64,000 nucleotides of DNA from Bacilli bacterium (GCA_028708945.1 JAQVXV010000005.1:1-64000); one strand, 5' to 3'; shown: positions 1-6,993, numbered from the stretch's first letter. Numbers and translations are program-made. Notes: generated by a model from the sequence alone, not told the origin.

Positions 1-2
1 CA

Positions 3-614
3 TCAGAAGAAATAGATAACATTAAAATTGATACAGATTATATATTAAGTGTTGAAACAAGATTAAATAATTTAACTTCAAATAGTAGTAGAAATAATTT
101 GTCAGATTCAAATCCTGTTTTTAATAATTTAAATAAGAAACAAAAAGAATTACTTTCTAATATTATTGATTATTTAAAAGAAAACCTTGAAGATGATAAT
201 GATGAAAATATATATTATTCTTATAAATATTTATATCATTTTTTACAAGCCATGAGTAATTCAAAAGAATTAAAGTATATTTTAGCATATGTAGCTAAGG
301 CATCAGGTGCTATAAAACCATTAGAATTCGTCTTTGATGAAGATGACCAATTTATTTTTGAAAGTATCATGTTCTCAGCTATGACATTATATAATAATGG
401 TGGTACTTCTAGAGTTAAGTTAAATGAATCACATAAGAGATTTGTTTCTCATATTGATCATAAAATGGAAGAAAAACTAAGTCGTACATTAGAGCTTAAT
501 TCAGCTAAGGTACAAGCACTTAAGGAATTAAACTATAGTGAGATTAATGAACAAAATGCTGCTGAAGTTCTAGAAAAAATTGCAGAAATTCAATCAAGAA
601 AAGTTATGAATTAA
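3..614 (+). CDS. Unrecognised protein, 3' part only (5' end outside window)
   Basis: The reading frame is open from the first complete codon at position 3, so the start lies upstream of the window; a TTG at 99 is in frame but has no reason to be preferred. About 203 residues are visible. They are acidic and predicted largely helical, with a central segment (around residues 95-140 of the visible part) of mixed hydrophobic character and a C-terminal charged helix ending in KVMN. No signal peptide, membrane segment or known motif is visible. It ends 160 bp before the dif-like site, and so is the host gene next to the provirus. I do not recognise the family. Confidence 0.7.
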   Translation, partial: SEEIDNIKIDTDYILSVETRLNNLTSNSSRNNLSDSNPVFNNLNKKQKELLSNIIDYLKENLEDDNDENIYYSYKYLYHFLQAMSNSKELKYILAYVAKASGAIKPLEFVFDEDDQFIFESIMFSAMTLYNNGGTSRVKLNESHKRFVSHIDHKMEEKLSRTLELNSAKVQALKELNYSEINEQNAAEVLEKIAEIQSRKVMN

Positions 615-775
615 TTAATTACAAATATTTTCAATTTAACAGATGTTATTTGATTGATTGTTCTATATTAGTGTAATTATATTATAAGTTCATTAAAACA
701 CGTTAAAATAGCGTTAAAAATGACGAAAACAACACGTTCTATATAATATTTATAGCAAACTCCGGCAACAAAACA

Positions 776-803
776 ACTTCGTATAATATATATTATGTTA
801 AAT
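776..803 (+). other. dif: dif-like XerCD site (left junction, attL)
   Basis: The 28-bp site reads as an 11-bp arm ACTTCGTATAA, a 6-bp centre TATATA and an 11-bp arm TTATGTTAAAT. Compared with the Bacillus subtilis dif site as I remember it, 24 of 28 positions agree, including the whole centre. It lies in a non-coding gap at the left end of the provirus, so a full dif site is restored at this junction, as expected when a phage integrates through host XerCD. It also places the window at the replication terminus region. Confidence 0.75.
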
Positions 804-825
804 TGTATATATTTTGTTACAATAT

Positions 826-842
826 AAGACTTTTTTAGTCTT
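826..842 (-). terminator. Hairpin at the end of the phage operon
   Basis: The 6-bp arms AAGACT and AGTCTT flank a short A/T loop and overlap the last codons of rep. It could end the long minus-strand phage transcript just before attL, but the T-run after the stem on the minus strand is poor. Confidence 0.35.
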
Positions 843-1986
843 TTTTCTTTTCATTTACTACTCTCATTGTTTTAATATCGTGTAATAAATTATGTATATC
901 TTCTATAAATAAAGGTTTTAAATTATTTTTTGTTCTATAATTATTTACTAATTCTATATCTTTAATTGATATTTTATCTACACCTGTATCTAACATCTCT
1001 AATAATAATGTTAATAAATTATCATCTAGTGTAAATGTATCTATATTTGATAATAATACCTGTAATAATGTTTTTGATGTTGTATTCAATAGCCATCTCC
1101 TTTTCTTTGTTATATCGTGTTCTGGATTTTTTGTTGTTAATTGTAATTTTTCTACATTATCTAAATAATCTAACCACCATTTACAAGTTTCTCTTCTAGA
1201 TATATTAGTATGTTTCTTATCTTTAACAAATCTAATATTATCGTGAAGTATTCCTTTAACTACCCTATTAATATCTTTATCTAACATAGCTACAATTTGC
1301 TCTGCATATTCGTGTCTGAACCTAAGTTCACAACGATTCCAAACTGTTATATCATCTCTAATAATAACACTTTCGTGTTCGCGTTCTAACAACTTATTAT
1401 AAAATGTAATTTGTAAATTACTTGCTTTACTACCAAACTGTATAGTTCTACCTAAATCACGAGGCACATCTTCTATAATTTTGTGATCTATATTATAACT
1501 AGACTTAAACCTAGATACTACTAAACCACTATCTCTATAATAATTTATTTTTTTTAAATCATAATATATATCACTATAATCATCTATAGCAATATCAATA
1601 CGATTATAATTAACCTTACTATAATTACTTAACTTATTAATAAAATATTGCCAATCTAAATTTAAAGTTTCGAAATCTCTACAACCTTTACCACTTAATA
1701 TAATATTTATACCTTGATTAGGATATAAATGATGAAAATACATTTTAATGTTATTCCAACTTATATTACATGTGTAACCACTTATACCTTTAAACTCTAA
1801 TATTAACTCTAAAGAATCAATATTGAATAAATCTTCAAAAAGCATATAGCAAACATCTTTTATATTAATATTTTTATATAAAGAATTGTCTTCATAAAAA
1901 TCATTCCAAACACTTAAAATAGTGCACTGAAACCAATCAATTATTATCGTAGGGGGGGTCATCGACACTTTGTCCTTTATTTCCAA
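835..1986 (-). CDS. Rolling-circle replication initiator, Rep_trans family
   Basis: This 383-residue protein has the layout of the Rep_trans (pT181 RepC / NicK-like, PF02486) nicking initiators: an N-terminal DWFQCTI strand near residue 18, the metal-binding-type RIDIAIDD strand near 130, a GSKASNLQITFYNK block near 187-200 holding the candidate nucleophilic tyrosine, and an RCELRFRHEYA block near 220 with the conserved acidic and basic residues. It would nick the phage replicative form to start rolling-circle synthesis. The start chosen is a TTG at 1986, seven bases after GAGGTG; a TTG at 1992 is in frame but too close to the ribosome site. It is the last gene of the phage operon and follows the candidate nick hairpin. 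The family is clear; the exact catalytic tyrosine is inferred. Confidence 0.85.
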   Translation of the reverse strand: MEIKDKVSMTPPTIIIDWFQCTILSVWNDFYEDNSLYKNINIKDVCYMLFEDLFNIDSLELILEFKGISGYTCNISWNNIKMYFHHLYPNQGINIILSGKGCRDFETLNLDWQYFINKLSNYSKVNYNRIDIAIDDYSDIYYDLKKINYYRDSGLVVSRFKSSYNIDHKIIEDVPRDLGRTIQFGSKASNLQITFYNKLLEREHESVIIRDDITVWNRCELRFRHEYAEQIVAMLDKDINRVVKGILHDNIRFVKDKKHTNISRRETCKWWLDYLDNVEKLQLTTKNPEHDITKKRRWLLNTTSKTLLQVLLSNIDTFTLDDNLLTLLLEMLDTGVDKISIKDIELVNNYRTKNNLKPLFIEDIHNLLHDIKTMRVVNEKKKD

Positions 1987-2012
1987 TATCAAACACCTCT
2001 TTTTTGGTAACT

Positions 2013-2041
2013 GTAACCCCCCTATTAGTAGTGGGGGCTCA
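2013..2041 (-). other. Candidate double-strand origin / nick hairpin
   Basis: On the minus (rep-coding) strand this reads five C, ACTACTAATA, six G: a G/C-armed hairpin in otherwise extremely AT-rich DNA. From memory the ICEBs1 oriT cut by the Rep_trans relaxase NicK also has C-run arm, AC...CTAACA, G-run arm, and the pT181 nick region contains CTACTCTAATAG. It lies about 25-50 bp upstream of rep. By analogy the cut would fall near the 2027/2026 boundary in CTACT/AATAG; this is inference. Confidence 0.6.
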
Positions 2042-2043
2042 TT

Positions 2044-2104
2044 ACCATTTTTTTAAATAATGGTATAAATTATAATCTTTGCGCTCACTAAAGTTCGAGC
2101 GCAA
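2044..2104. other. Two further hairpins between zot and rep
   Basis: ACCATT (about 2044-2049) pairs with AATGGT (about 2059-2064), and TTTGCGCTC (2078-2086) pairs perfectly with GAGCGCAAA (2096-2104). The second has no T-run in the minus direction and so is not a normal terminator. With the C/G hairpin next door they make a 90-bp cluster of three stems, as expected of a replication origin or a rep-controlling leader. Confidence 0.5.
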
Positions 2105-2125
2105 AAATATAATATTTTTGTATAA

Positions 2126-2767
2126 TTAAATATACTTTTTAAAATGCTTTTTAGGTAACGACTTTGTACTTCTAGTTTGAAACATCTTCCAAACTCTTGG
2201 AGCAAACATCAATCTTCTACCTAAAAACACATACTTATAACCTTCAATAACTTGTCTTGTTTCTTTATCAATAACAACTGACTTTTTTATTAATCTTCTT
2301 GTTATAAAAAACGGAATAAAAGATTTATATACATAATAATACCTAGTACTTAATCTTCTTAATGTAATATCTGCATCTTCCCAGGATTGACTAAATATAG
2401 ATATATCAATATTGTAATGTCTGTGATGTTTAAAATAATATAACTGATCATCATCAAAATTAGTTTTAAAATTACGATTATTATAATCAACACTAGCCTC
2501 ATCAAGAATCAACAAACCATTTGATATATCATAATGTCCTATATCCTCTTTATTTACTTCTAAAGCACCTTTAATAGCAACATTACTATATACTACACCT
2601 TTTCTTTTTAATCTTCTTTTAGTCAACCAAGCTGCAAAAGTAGTTTTACCACTTCCAGGAACACCAAAATAATAATCAAAACTATTAGACCTTTTGCTTA
2701 AAAAACTCTCTAAAACAAATAAACTAATATAAATAGCAGTAATTAAATATAATACTTTAAATAACAT
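2126..2767 (-). CDS. Zot/pI-like phage assembly ATPase
   Basis: This 213-residue protein begins with a membrane segment (residues 2-20), then a P-loop GVPGSGKTT (35-43) and a Walker B strand GLLILDEAS (84-92), followed by a FSQSWEDAD-type segment around 124. That is the zonular-occludens-toxin/pI fold of the FtsK-HerA class, which drives extrusion of filamentous phage through the envelope. Usually the transmembrane segment is C-terminal to the ATPase domain; here the clear one is at the N-terminus and the protein is short for the family, as in other inoviruses of single-membrane hosts (inference). It starts at ATG 2767 behind GAGGTGG and overlaps the upstream gene by 11 bp. Despite the family name nothing suggests a toxin. 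Confidence 0.88.
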   Translation of the reverse strand: MLFKVLYLITAIYISLFVLESFLSKRSNSFDYYFGVPGSGKTTFAAWLTKRRLKRKGVVYSNVAIKGALEVNKEDIGHYDISNGLLILDEASVDYNNRNFKTNFDDDQLYYFKHHRHYNIDISIFSQSWEDADITLRRLSTRYYYVYKSFIPFFITRRLIKKSVVIDKETRQVIEGYKYVFLGRRLMFAPRVWKMFQTRSTKSLPKKHFKKYI

Positions 2768-2975
2768 TACTAAACCACCTCACTACACGAGTAAATACTT
2801 TCCAACATAAAGATAACAAAAATACATAAACACCTAATAAAAGACCATTTAAAACAAAATAAACAAGATAATGTATATCCATTGTTACATTAGGAAAATA
2901 AAGCATTAAATTATCAGTATAAAATGTAAAATAATATTCAATAGGAATAAATAAAGGAATACCAAATAAACTCAT
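2757..2975 (-). CDS. Small phage membrane protein (72 aa)
   Basis: This 72-residue protein has two hydrophobic stretches (about 5-27 and 35-60) and a basic C-terminus. It starts at ATG 2975 with a purine-rich site GGAAGA upstream and overlaps the start of zot by 11 bp, so the two are probably translationally coupled. In filamentous phages, small membrane proteins in this position act as minor virion tips or as assembly factors; which role applies here cannot be seen from the sequence. Confidence 0.65.
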   Translation of the reverse strand: MSLFGIPLFIPIEYYFTFYTDNLMLYFPNVTMDIHYLVYFVLNGLLLGVYVFLLSLCWKVFTRVVRWFSNVI

Positions 2976-2978
2976 ACA

Positions 2979-3137
2979 CTATCTTCCCTTTCCTACTGCA
3001 ATATAAACGATTAAAACTGGACTTAATACTAATATACATTTCATTAAAAATACTATAAATGCTCCTATAAAATACAATAATTCCCATTGTTGTGGAACCT
3101 GTCCTATCATTTCTATTGCTAAATCCCAACTACTCAT
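2979..3137 (-). CDS. Small phage membrane protein (52 aa)
   Basis: This short frame encodes 52 residues, starting MSSWDLAIEMIG and ending IAVGKGR, with one long hydrophobic segment (about 21-47) and a basic tail. The ATG at 3137 overlaps the stop of the upstream gene (ATGA) and has AGGTGG eight bases upstream. A longer frame over the same bases (2938-3129) has no ribosome site and an unlikely composition, so this one is preferred. The acidic/amphipathic N-terminus, one helix and basic tail resemble minor coat proteins of filamentous phages. Confidence 0.7.
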   Translation of the reverse strand: MSSWDLAIEMIGQVPQQWELLYFIGAFIVFLMKCILVLSPVLIVYIAVGKGR

Positions 3138-3343
3138 CTATTTTTACCACCTTTCTCACTGGAGCCATTATCAGAACCAGTTAATACTTTTGTAAAAAAA
3201 TAATACCCAAAACCTAAAGATAAAAATACGAACAATATATCTTTTACTTGATTACCTTCAGGATCTAAAGGAAAATTAAGTAAAAATACAAATAAATCAA
3301 CAATTCTCATTAATAACCAACCTAAATATTGCCATATATTCAT
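3134..3343 (-). CDS. Small phage membrane protein (69 aa)
   Basis: This 69-residue protein starts at ATG 3343 (MNIWQYLGWLL), behind GGTGA and overlapping the previous stop by one base (TAATG). Twelve extra in-frame codons upstream are rejected because they lack a ribosome site. It has two hydrophobic stretches (about 5-24 and 35-53) and a hydrophilic Gly/Ser/Lys tail. It belongs to the tightly coupled minor-coat block between the pIII-like gene and zot. Confidence 0.65.
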   Translation of the reverse strand: MNIWQYLGWLLMRIVDLFVFLLNFPLDPEGNQVKDILFVFLSLGFGYYFFTKVLTGSDNGSSEKGGKNR

Positions 3344-3624
3344 TATTTCACCAACTTCCAAACATAAATAGAAATCCATACACCTACAAAAACTACTAAT
3401 ATATTTTGTATTTCATTAGGTATCACAAAAAATAATTTAATAAAAAAATTTATTAATCGAATAAACACCCAAACAAAAGATACAATATACTTGCCATATT
3501 CAATTACTAAAGAACCAATATCAGTTTTAGTTACATACTCTATTAATCCAGAAGTTAATACAACAGCAATACCAGTAAAACCTATTTTAAGTAAAAATGC
3601 TGTAATTGTACCTACTGCTATCAT
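3343..3624 (-). CDS. pVI-like phage minor coat membrane protein (93 aa)
   Basis: The 93 residues carry three hydrophobic segments (about 4-30, 43-66 and 70-88) separated by short polar turns, and end in a lysine-rich tail. It follows the pIII-like gene by one base, with GGAGGTAAATAAT before its ATG. A small multi-pass protein directly downstream of gene III matches gene VI, the pIII partner that caps the virion, in classical filamentous phages. The assignment rests on position and topology only. Confidence 0.6.
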   Translation of the reverse strand: MIAVGTITAFLLKIGFTGIAVVLTSGLIEYVTKTDIGSLVIEYGKYIVSFVWVFIRLINFFIKLFFVIPNEIQNILVVFVGVWISIYVWKLVK

Positions 3625-3625
3625 A

Positions 3626-5038
3626 TTATTTACCTCCTAACAAAATAGTTATAAATACTAATTGAATAACTATAACAAATAATATTAAAGATCTAAATTC
3701 ATCAGGTATATACATATATATATCATTAAATAAAACCTTAAAATTATCTAAATTATCCTGATTATAATCAATATAATTTTGTAAAAAAGGAATTATATCT
3801 TGAATACTCAATATTTCTTGTTTATAAAAAAATGTATATTCATATTGTTTTACAATTTTCTTATTCTCATAATCACTATAAATATCTATATAAATATTAG
3901 TATTATATATATAAGTTTCTGATGATATTAACTGATCTAAACCATTTTCACAATTACCTGCTATCTTATATTTTTTGTCATTTGTTGCCATAGTGCATGT
4001 ATAACCTTGTTTTATATTACTTACATATATATCTAAGTATCTAACACTTAATTTACCTAGTTTTGGATCATCAACCTCAACTAATCTTTCTATAAAAGAA
4101 ACATCAGGAACATCAACATTATTAAAATTAAATGTTGCAGATGTTATTACCTTATTATTTTCATCTATTATACGAGCAACAACATAACCATTTATTGTTG
4201 GATTTATTGTAATTTCATTAAATGGATTTATTGTATTAAAAATAGAGCCATTATAAGAATATTGATATTTATGTGTTAAATCATTATCATAATATTTTAT
4301 ATATATTGCATACATATCATCTATTTCAGTTTTTAAAAACTTTATTGTAGGTTCTGAATATTTTAATGCAGTTATATTTAAAGTAGAAGATGTTATATAA
4401 TTATTATTTGAATCTACTATACGAGCAATTAAATAGCTATTTATATTAAATCTTATAACTTCATCATAATCATACCAATCTATACCATTAAAACTATATT
4501 CTACTTTATTACTTTCATTTGCTAAAGTATAATCAACTTCTATATCTACATACTCATCGTTATGATAACTTGTATTAAAATTAATACTATCTTCAGGTGC
4601 TTGATATAAAGTAGGAACACACAACATACTACCATCACTACTATATATTTCGTGACTTCCTAAACTAAAAGGATTATTAGCAAAATCATCTAATCCAGTT
4701 CCATCTAAATTATTTTGCCATATATTAGACCAAGTATAGTCAAACTGACGAGCACGAAATTGATAGCCTGTACCAAATGTACCTAAAAAATTAGAACAAT
4801 CTGGTAATCCTGAACCTGTAGTAGTTAAATAAAATCGATGAGTTGATACTTTCAATAATGCATTATCATACATCTCCCAATAATACCAATAAGGATATGA
4901 ATCATCTATTATTGCTATATATGGTGTTTCTGAAAATGAAGGAGTAATTTCTACTTGATATGCCTTTACTTCATCTATTAAGAAAAAAAGAGAAATTATC
5001 AAACTAATTGCTAAAAAAATCTTTATACGAATCTTCAT
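3626..5038 (-). CDS. pIII-like adsorption protein, secreted and C-terminally anchored
   Basis: The protein of about 470 residues has a Sec signal peptide (MKIRIKIFLAISLIISLFFL, cleavage near the VKA before YQVEI) and one membrane segment at the extreme C-terminus (SLILFVIVIQLVFITILL). In between are two tandem Ig-like repeats of about 75 residues, each with a YSxNG...ARI(V/I)D..N..ITS(S/A)T pattern (roughly 190-235 and 255-315), and paired cysteines. This is the architecture of gene III proteins that bind the host pilus and anchor in the membrane until release. The start is ATG 5038; a TTG one codon earlier is possible. The first 38 bp overlap the preceding small gene. Which receptor it binds is unknown. 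Confidence 0.75.
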   Translation of the reverse strand: MKIRIKIFLAISLIISLFFLIDEVKAYQVEITPSFSETPYIAIIDDSYPYWYYWEMYDNALLKVSTHRFYLTTTGSGLPDCSNFLGTFGTGYQFRARQFDYTWSNIWQNNLDGTGLDDFANNPFSLGSHEIYSSDGSMLCVPTLYQAPEDSINFNTSYHNDEYVDIEVDYTLANESNKVEYSFNGIDWYDYDEVIRFNINSYLIARIVDSNNNYITSSTLNITALKYSEPTIKFLKTEIDDMYAIYIKYYDNDLTHKYQYSYNGSIFNTINPFNEITINPTINGYVVARIIDENNKVITSATFNFNNVDVPDVSFIERLVEVDDPKLGKLSVRYLDIYVSNIKQGYTCTMATNDKKYKIAGNCENGLDQLISSETYIYNTNIYIDIYSDYENKKIVKQYEYTFFYKQEILSIQDIIPFLQNYIDYNQDNLDNFKVLFNDIYMYIPDEFRSLILFVIVIQLVFITILLGGK

Positions 5039-5138
5039 CAATTATCTCTTCTTTCTCTTCTAACTTCTCTATTTTCTTATCATATATGAATCGCATTGTT
5101 AATACTCCAAAAAATAAACCTAATAAAAAACCTAACAT
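5004..5138 (-). CDS. Small phage membrane protein (44 aa)
   Basis: A 44-residue frame starts at ATG 5138 behind an excellent AAGGAG and reads MLGFLLGLFFGVLTMRF followed by a highly charged Lys/Glu helix. One N-terminal membrane helix is predicted. It overlaps the start of the pIII-like gene, so it may couple that gene's translation. The function is unknown; a minor virion tip protein is possible. Confidence 0.6.
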   Translation of the reverse strand: MLGFLLGLFFGVLTMRFIYDKKIEKLEEKEEIIDEDSYKDFFSN

Positions 5139-5164
5139 TTAATCACTCCTTATATTTATTTTTA

Positions 5165-5437
5165 TTAATTAAATACTTTATCTGTCCTAATAAACACTCT
5201 CTCTACTTTTCCTTCAAAACTTAACTTAATTAGTCTATGCAAACCTTTTCTTTTTTCATTTATACCACTTGCAATTTCATCTATTACTATATATTTGTAG
5301 TCTTTTTTCTCTGCATATTTCATTAGTCTATCTTTCTGTCTATCTAAATTTTCTTTAGTTACCTTAATAACTTTAGTTTTTTGATGTTTTTGTTGGTCGA
5401 TTTTAACCGATTTTTCCTTATTTTGCTCATTTTTCAT
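5165..5437 (-). CDS. Truncated serine-recombinase-like protein without catalytic residues
   Basis: Residues about 30-88 of this 90-residue protein match the middle of the serine resolvase fold of the IS607/orphan-resolvase type: LDRQKDRLMKYAEK, then IDEIASGINEKRKGLHRLI, then an FIRTDKVFN strand where DRLxR is expected. The usual YARVS strand with the nucleophilic serine is replaced by a Lys/Gln-rich tail, and the protein stops at the strand that should carry the catalytic arginines. No DNA-binding C-terminal domain is present. So it cannot recombine DNA; it could be a dimerising DNA- or ssDNA-binding protein. It has its own ribosome site (GGAGGTATTAAC) and intact spacing within the phage operon, so it looks retained rather than decayed. 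Confidence 0.7.
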   Translation of the reverse strand: MKNEQNKEKSVKIDQQKHQKTKVIKVTKENLDRQKDRLMKYAEKKDYKYIVIDEIASGINEKRKGLHRLIKLSFEGKVERVFIRTDKVFN

Positions 5438-5453
5438 AAGCTGTTAATACCTC

Positions 5454-5636
5454 CTACTTACAACTTTCTAATATAATATCTTCGTGTGTATATACATCTT
5501 GACAATAATTAACTTGCTTTATTTCATAATCTATTCCTTTTTTTTCTATTGAAGATATTACACAGGTAACTATTATAATAGTTAAACATATAATCAATAA
5601 CTCTATTGTTTTGTCAGATAAATATTTAATAATCAT
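5454..5636 (-). CDS. Small phage protein with one membrane segment (60 aa)
   Basis: The 60 residues have one strong transmembrane helix (about 11-29, LLIICLTIIIVTCVI) followed by a polar domain with two cysteines (C44 and C59). It overlaps the end of the preceding gene by 11 bp, as usual in this operon. No family is recognised. Confidence 0.55.
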   Translation of the reverse strand: MIIKYLSDKTIELLIICLTIIIVTCVISSIEKKGIDYEIKQVNYCQDVYTHEDIILESCK

Positions 5637-5778
5637 CTAATACTTCTCTTCGTAAAAATCTTATCTCTGGAATAGATTTTAAATAATAATAAGCATTTAT
5701 CATTGCTCTTTCACTTCTAAAATATCGCTCATAACCAATATCTTTAAGTACATAACTTATTCTAAAAGGTGTTTTCAT
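5626..5778 (-). CDS. Small phage protein, unknown (50 aa)
   Basis: The start is put at ATG 5778 (MKTPFRISYVLKDIG), where a GAGAGGG lies upstream and the codon overlaps the preceding stop; twelve codons further upstream are in frame but lack a site. It is basic and aromatic, has no membrane segment, and could bind nucleic acid (inference). Confidence 0.5.
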   Translation of the reverse strand: MKTPFRISYVLKDIGYERYFRSERAMINAYYYLKSIPEIRFLRREVLDDY

Positions 5779-6023
5779 TTTAAACCCTCTCTTTCCGTAG
5801 GTGTTAAATAACATCTACGATACTCTTTGTTTTTAAATATTTCTCTATTATACTCATAACCTATATACAAACCCCTATCTTGCATATCTTTTATGTATTT
5901 TTCCTTATTAGTGTTATTATAAAACGAACAATTTTCACAATCTAATATTGTTAAACCATTACATTTTTTAATTTTGTTAATATACATAATACAATCTTGT
6001 TTTATTCTTTCTTCATTCGGCAT
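5775..6023 (-). CDS. Small cysteine-containing phage protein (82 aa)
   Basis: The soluble protein of 82 residues has cysteines at about 11, 21, 29, 32 and 70, including a CENC pair that could hold a metal. The remainder is charged and rich in tyrosine and lysine. Its ATG at 6023 lies just after the stop of the preceding 26-codon frame. No family is recognised. Confidence 0.55.
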   Translation of the reverse strand: MPNEERIKQDCIMYINKIKKCNGLTILDCENCSFYNNTNKEKYIKDMQDRGLYIGYEYNREIFKNKEYRRCYLTPTEREGLK

Positions 6024-6024
6024 A

Positions 6025-6105
6025 TTAAATCAACTCCAATAATTCTTTACTTAATTTTTCTAATTTTAAAGAAATAGGAATAATATCTTTTCTTTTCTGA
6101 TTCAT
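6025..6105 (-). CDS. Putative micropeptide (26 aa)
   Basis: A 26-codon frame (MNQKRKDIIPISLKLEKL...) starts at ATG 6105 directly behind a strong AAGGAGG and ends one base before the next gene's ATG. It forms a basic, amphipathic helix. The ribosome site and snug spacing are the only support; alternatively it is a leader that couples the downstream gene. Confidence 0.45.
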   Translation of the reverse strand: MNQKRKDIIPISLKLEKLSKELLELI

Positions 6106-6196
6106 TTTTTTTCCTCCTTCTGTACGCGCTTTCGCTTGTGGAATAATATTTACTCATTGTTCTTACGAATAACTCATAAATATCATTTTGAAATAT

Positions 6197-6224
6197 AAAG
6201 GAATAGAGATAACTCTATTCCTTT
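6197..6224 (-). terminator. Hairpin after the major coat gene
   Basis: The 12-bp perfect stem AAAGGAATAGAG / CTCTATTCCTTT has a 4-base loop and lies about 30 bp downstream of the coat gene. Classical filamentous phages place a terminator right after gene VIII to make coat protein mRNA abundant. The T-run is weak on both strands, so it may be partial. Confidence 0.6.
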
Positions 6225-6253
6225 TATCTCATAGATATTGATAAATTGTTTTA

Positions 6254-6427
6254 TTATCTACGAATTAAGCCTTTTACAATATAGATTGTTGCAACAACTA
6301 AACTTAAACCTACAAAATAATTTACTGGTTCTGTTGCCATAATCCATTCTGCGAACTCTGTTCCTTGACTTAACAAGAATGTAAATAATGGTTTAACTGT
6401 AGTAGCTAAGAATCCTGTTTCTCCCAT
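6254..6427 (-). CDS. Major coat protein candidate (pVIII-like, 57 aa)
   Basis: A 57-residue frame starts at ATG 6427 behind the strongest ribosome site of the element (GAGGAGGTATAGCT). The layout is that of a filamentous-phage major coat: an amphipathic N-terminal half with acidic residues (E3, E24, E27), one membrane helix (about 36-52, NYFVGLSLVVATIYIV) and a short basic tail KGLIRR that would contact DNA. No cleavable signal is obvious, so it may insert directly like Pf-type coats. It has a clean gap upstream and a strong hairpin downstream, as for a highly expressed gene. Family identity is inferred from architecture and context. Confidence 0.75.
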   Translation of the reverse strand: MGETGFLATTVKPLFTFLLSQGTEFAEWIMATEPVNYFVGLSLVVATIYIVKGLIRR

Positions 6428-6502
6428 AGCTATACCTCCTCTTTATTTTTATAAAAAATATATTAATATTTCTTACCTTATTAGAAAGTCCTGCCTGGCA
6501 TA

Positions 6503-6691
6503 TTACTTTTTACTCCTACTATCTTTTACAATAAACTCTTGCTTTTTTACACTCTTGTATAATAATGTGTGATACCTGCCGTTATCATCTCCAACATCTA
6601 GATCCGTAAAAAAACTTGAATAATACTTTGTTTCTAATTTTTCTTTTTTTGGATTATAGAATATAGCTATTACCATTCTGTTTAATGTCAT
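6503..6691 (-). CDS. Small phage protein, unknown (62 aa)
   Basis: The soluble basic protein of 62 residues has alternating strands (VIAIFYNPKK, KYYSSFFTDL, YHTLLYKSV, EFIVKD) suggesting a small beta-barrel or beta-sheet. It overlaps the upstream gene by 38 bp. The start at 6691 is uncertain because an ATG at 6676 is equally possible. Second gene of the operon. Confidence 0.5.
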   Translation of the reverse strand: MTLNRMVIAIFYNPKKEKLETKYYSSFFTDLDVGDDNGRYHTLLYKSVKKQEFIVKDSRSKK

Positions 6692-6926
6692 CGATTGTCT
6701 TTTTATAAAAATTACCTCTTTTTTCTAGATGTGTAACTAATTCTACCTCTTGACCTGCTAAGTTTTTAATTCTATCGAATAAAGTTTTTTCGCCTGGTAT
6801 AAAATGTGTTTCTAATTGAACTCCATTAAAGTTATCTCCAGTTATTGCTTTATTGTCTGTTACATTTAAAATTATTAACTTTTTCTTCTCTGCAAAACTA
6901 ATATTTATTATCATTACTTCTTCCAT
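6654..6926 (-). CDS. First gene of the phage operon, possible ssDNA-binding protein (90 aa)
   Basis: The start is ATG 6926 (MEEVMIINISFAEKKK) with GGAAGAG upstream; twenty codons further upstream lack a site. The 90 residues predict five or six strands with few helices, plus basic/aromatic turns (HLEKRGNFYKK). Filamentous phages need an abundant small beta-barrel ssDNA-binding protein (pV), often encoded early in the operon before the coat. This is the best candidate here by size, charge pattern and place, but no motif proves it. Confidence 0.55.
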   Translation of the reverse strand: MEEVMIINISFAEKKKLIILNVTDNKAITGDNFNGVQLETHFIPGEKTLFDRIKNLAGQEVELVTHLEKRGNFYKKTIDDIKQNGNSYIL

Positions 6927-6964
6927 GTTTCTCTTCCTTTCTTTTTTATTAATTGGCAGGAGTT

Positions 6965-6993
6965 CACAAGAGTGATATAATACCACTCTTGTG
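6965..6993 (-). promoter_or_regulatory. Perfect hairpin in the leader of the phage operon
   Basis: CACAAGAGTG (6965-6974) and CACTCTTGTG (6984-6993) form a 10-bp perfect stem with a 9-base loop, 40 bp upstream of the first phage gene and downstream of the promoter. It could control the leader mRNA or be a protein-binding or packaging element in phage ssDNA. Confidence 0.5.

Noticed and set aside
2078..2104. Terminator after zot
   Set aside because: The stem is perfect but no T-run follows on the minus strand, and rep must be transcribed through it; it is better placed in the origin cluster.
2126..2767. A zonular occludens toxin virulence factor
   Set aside because: The name comes from the family; here the domain is the phage assembly ATPase, with no toxin peptide or context.
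2938..3129. A 63-codon frame on the minus strand over the 52-aa phage gene
   Set aside because: No ribosome site, unlikely composition, and the 52-aa frame in another phase has good start context and coupling.
5165..5437. An active phage integrase/resolvase
   Set aside because: The catalytic serine strand and arginines are missing; integration at dif needs only host XerCD.
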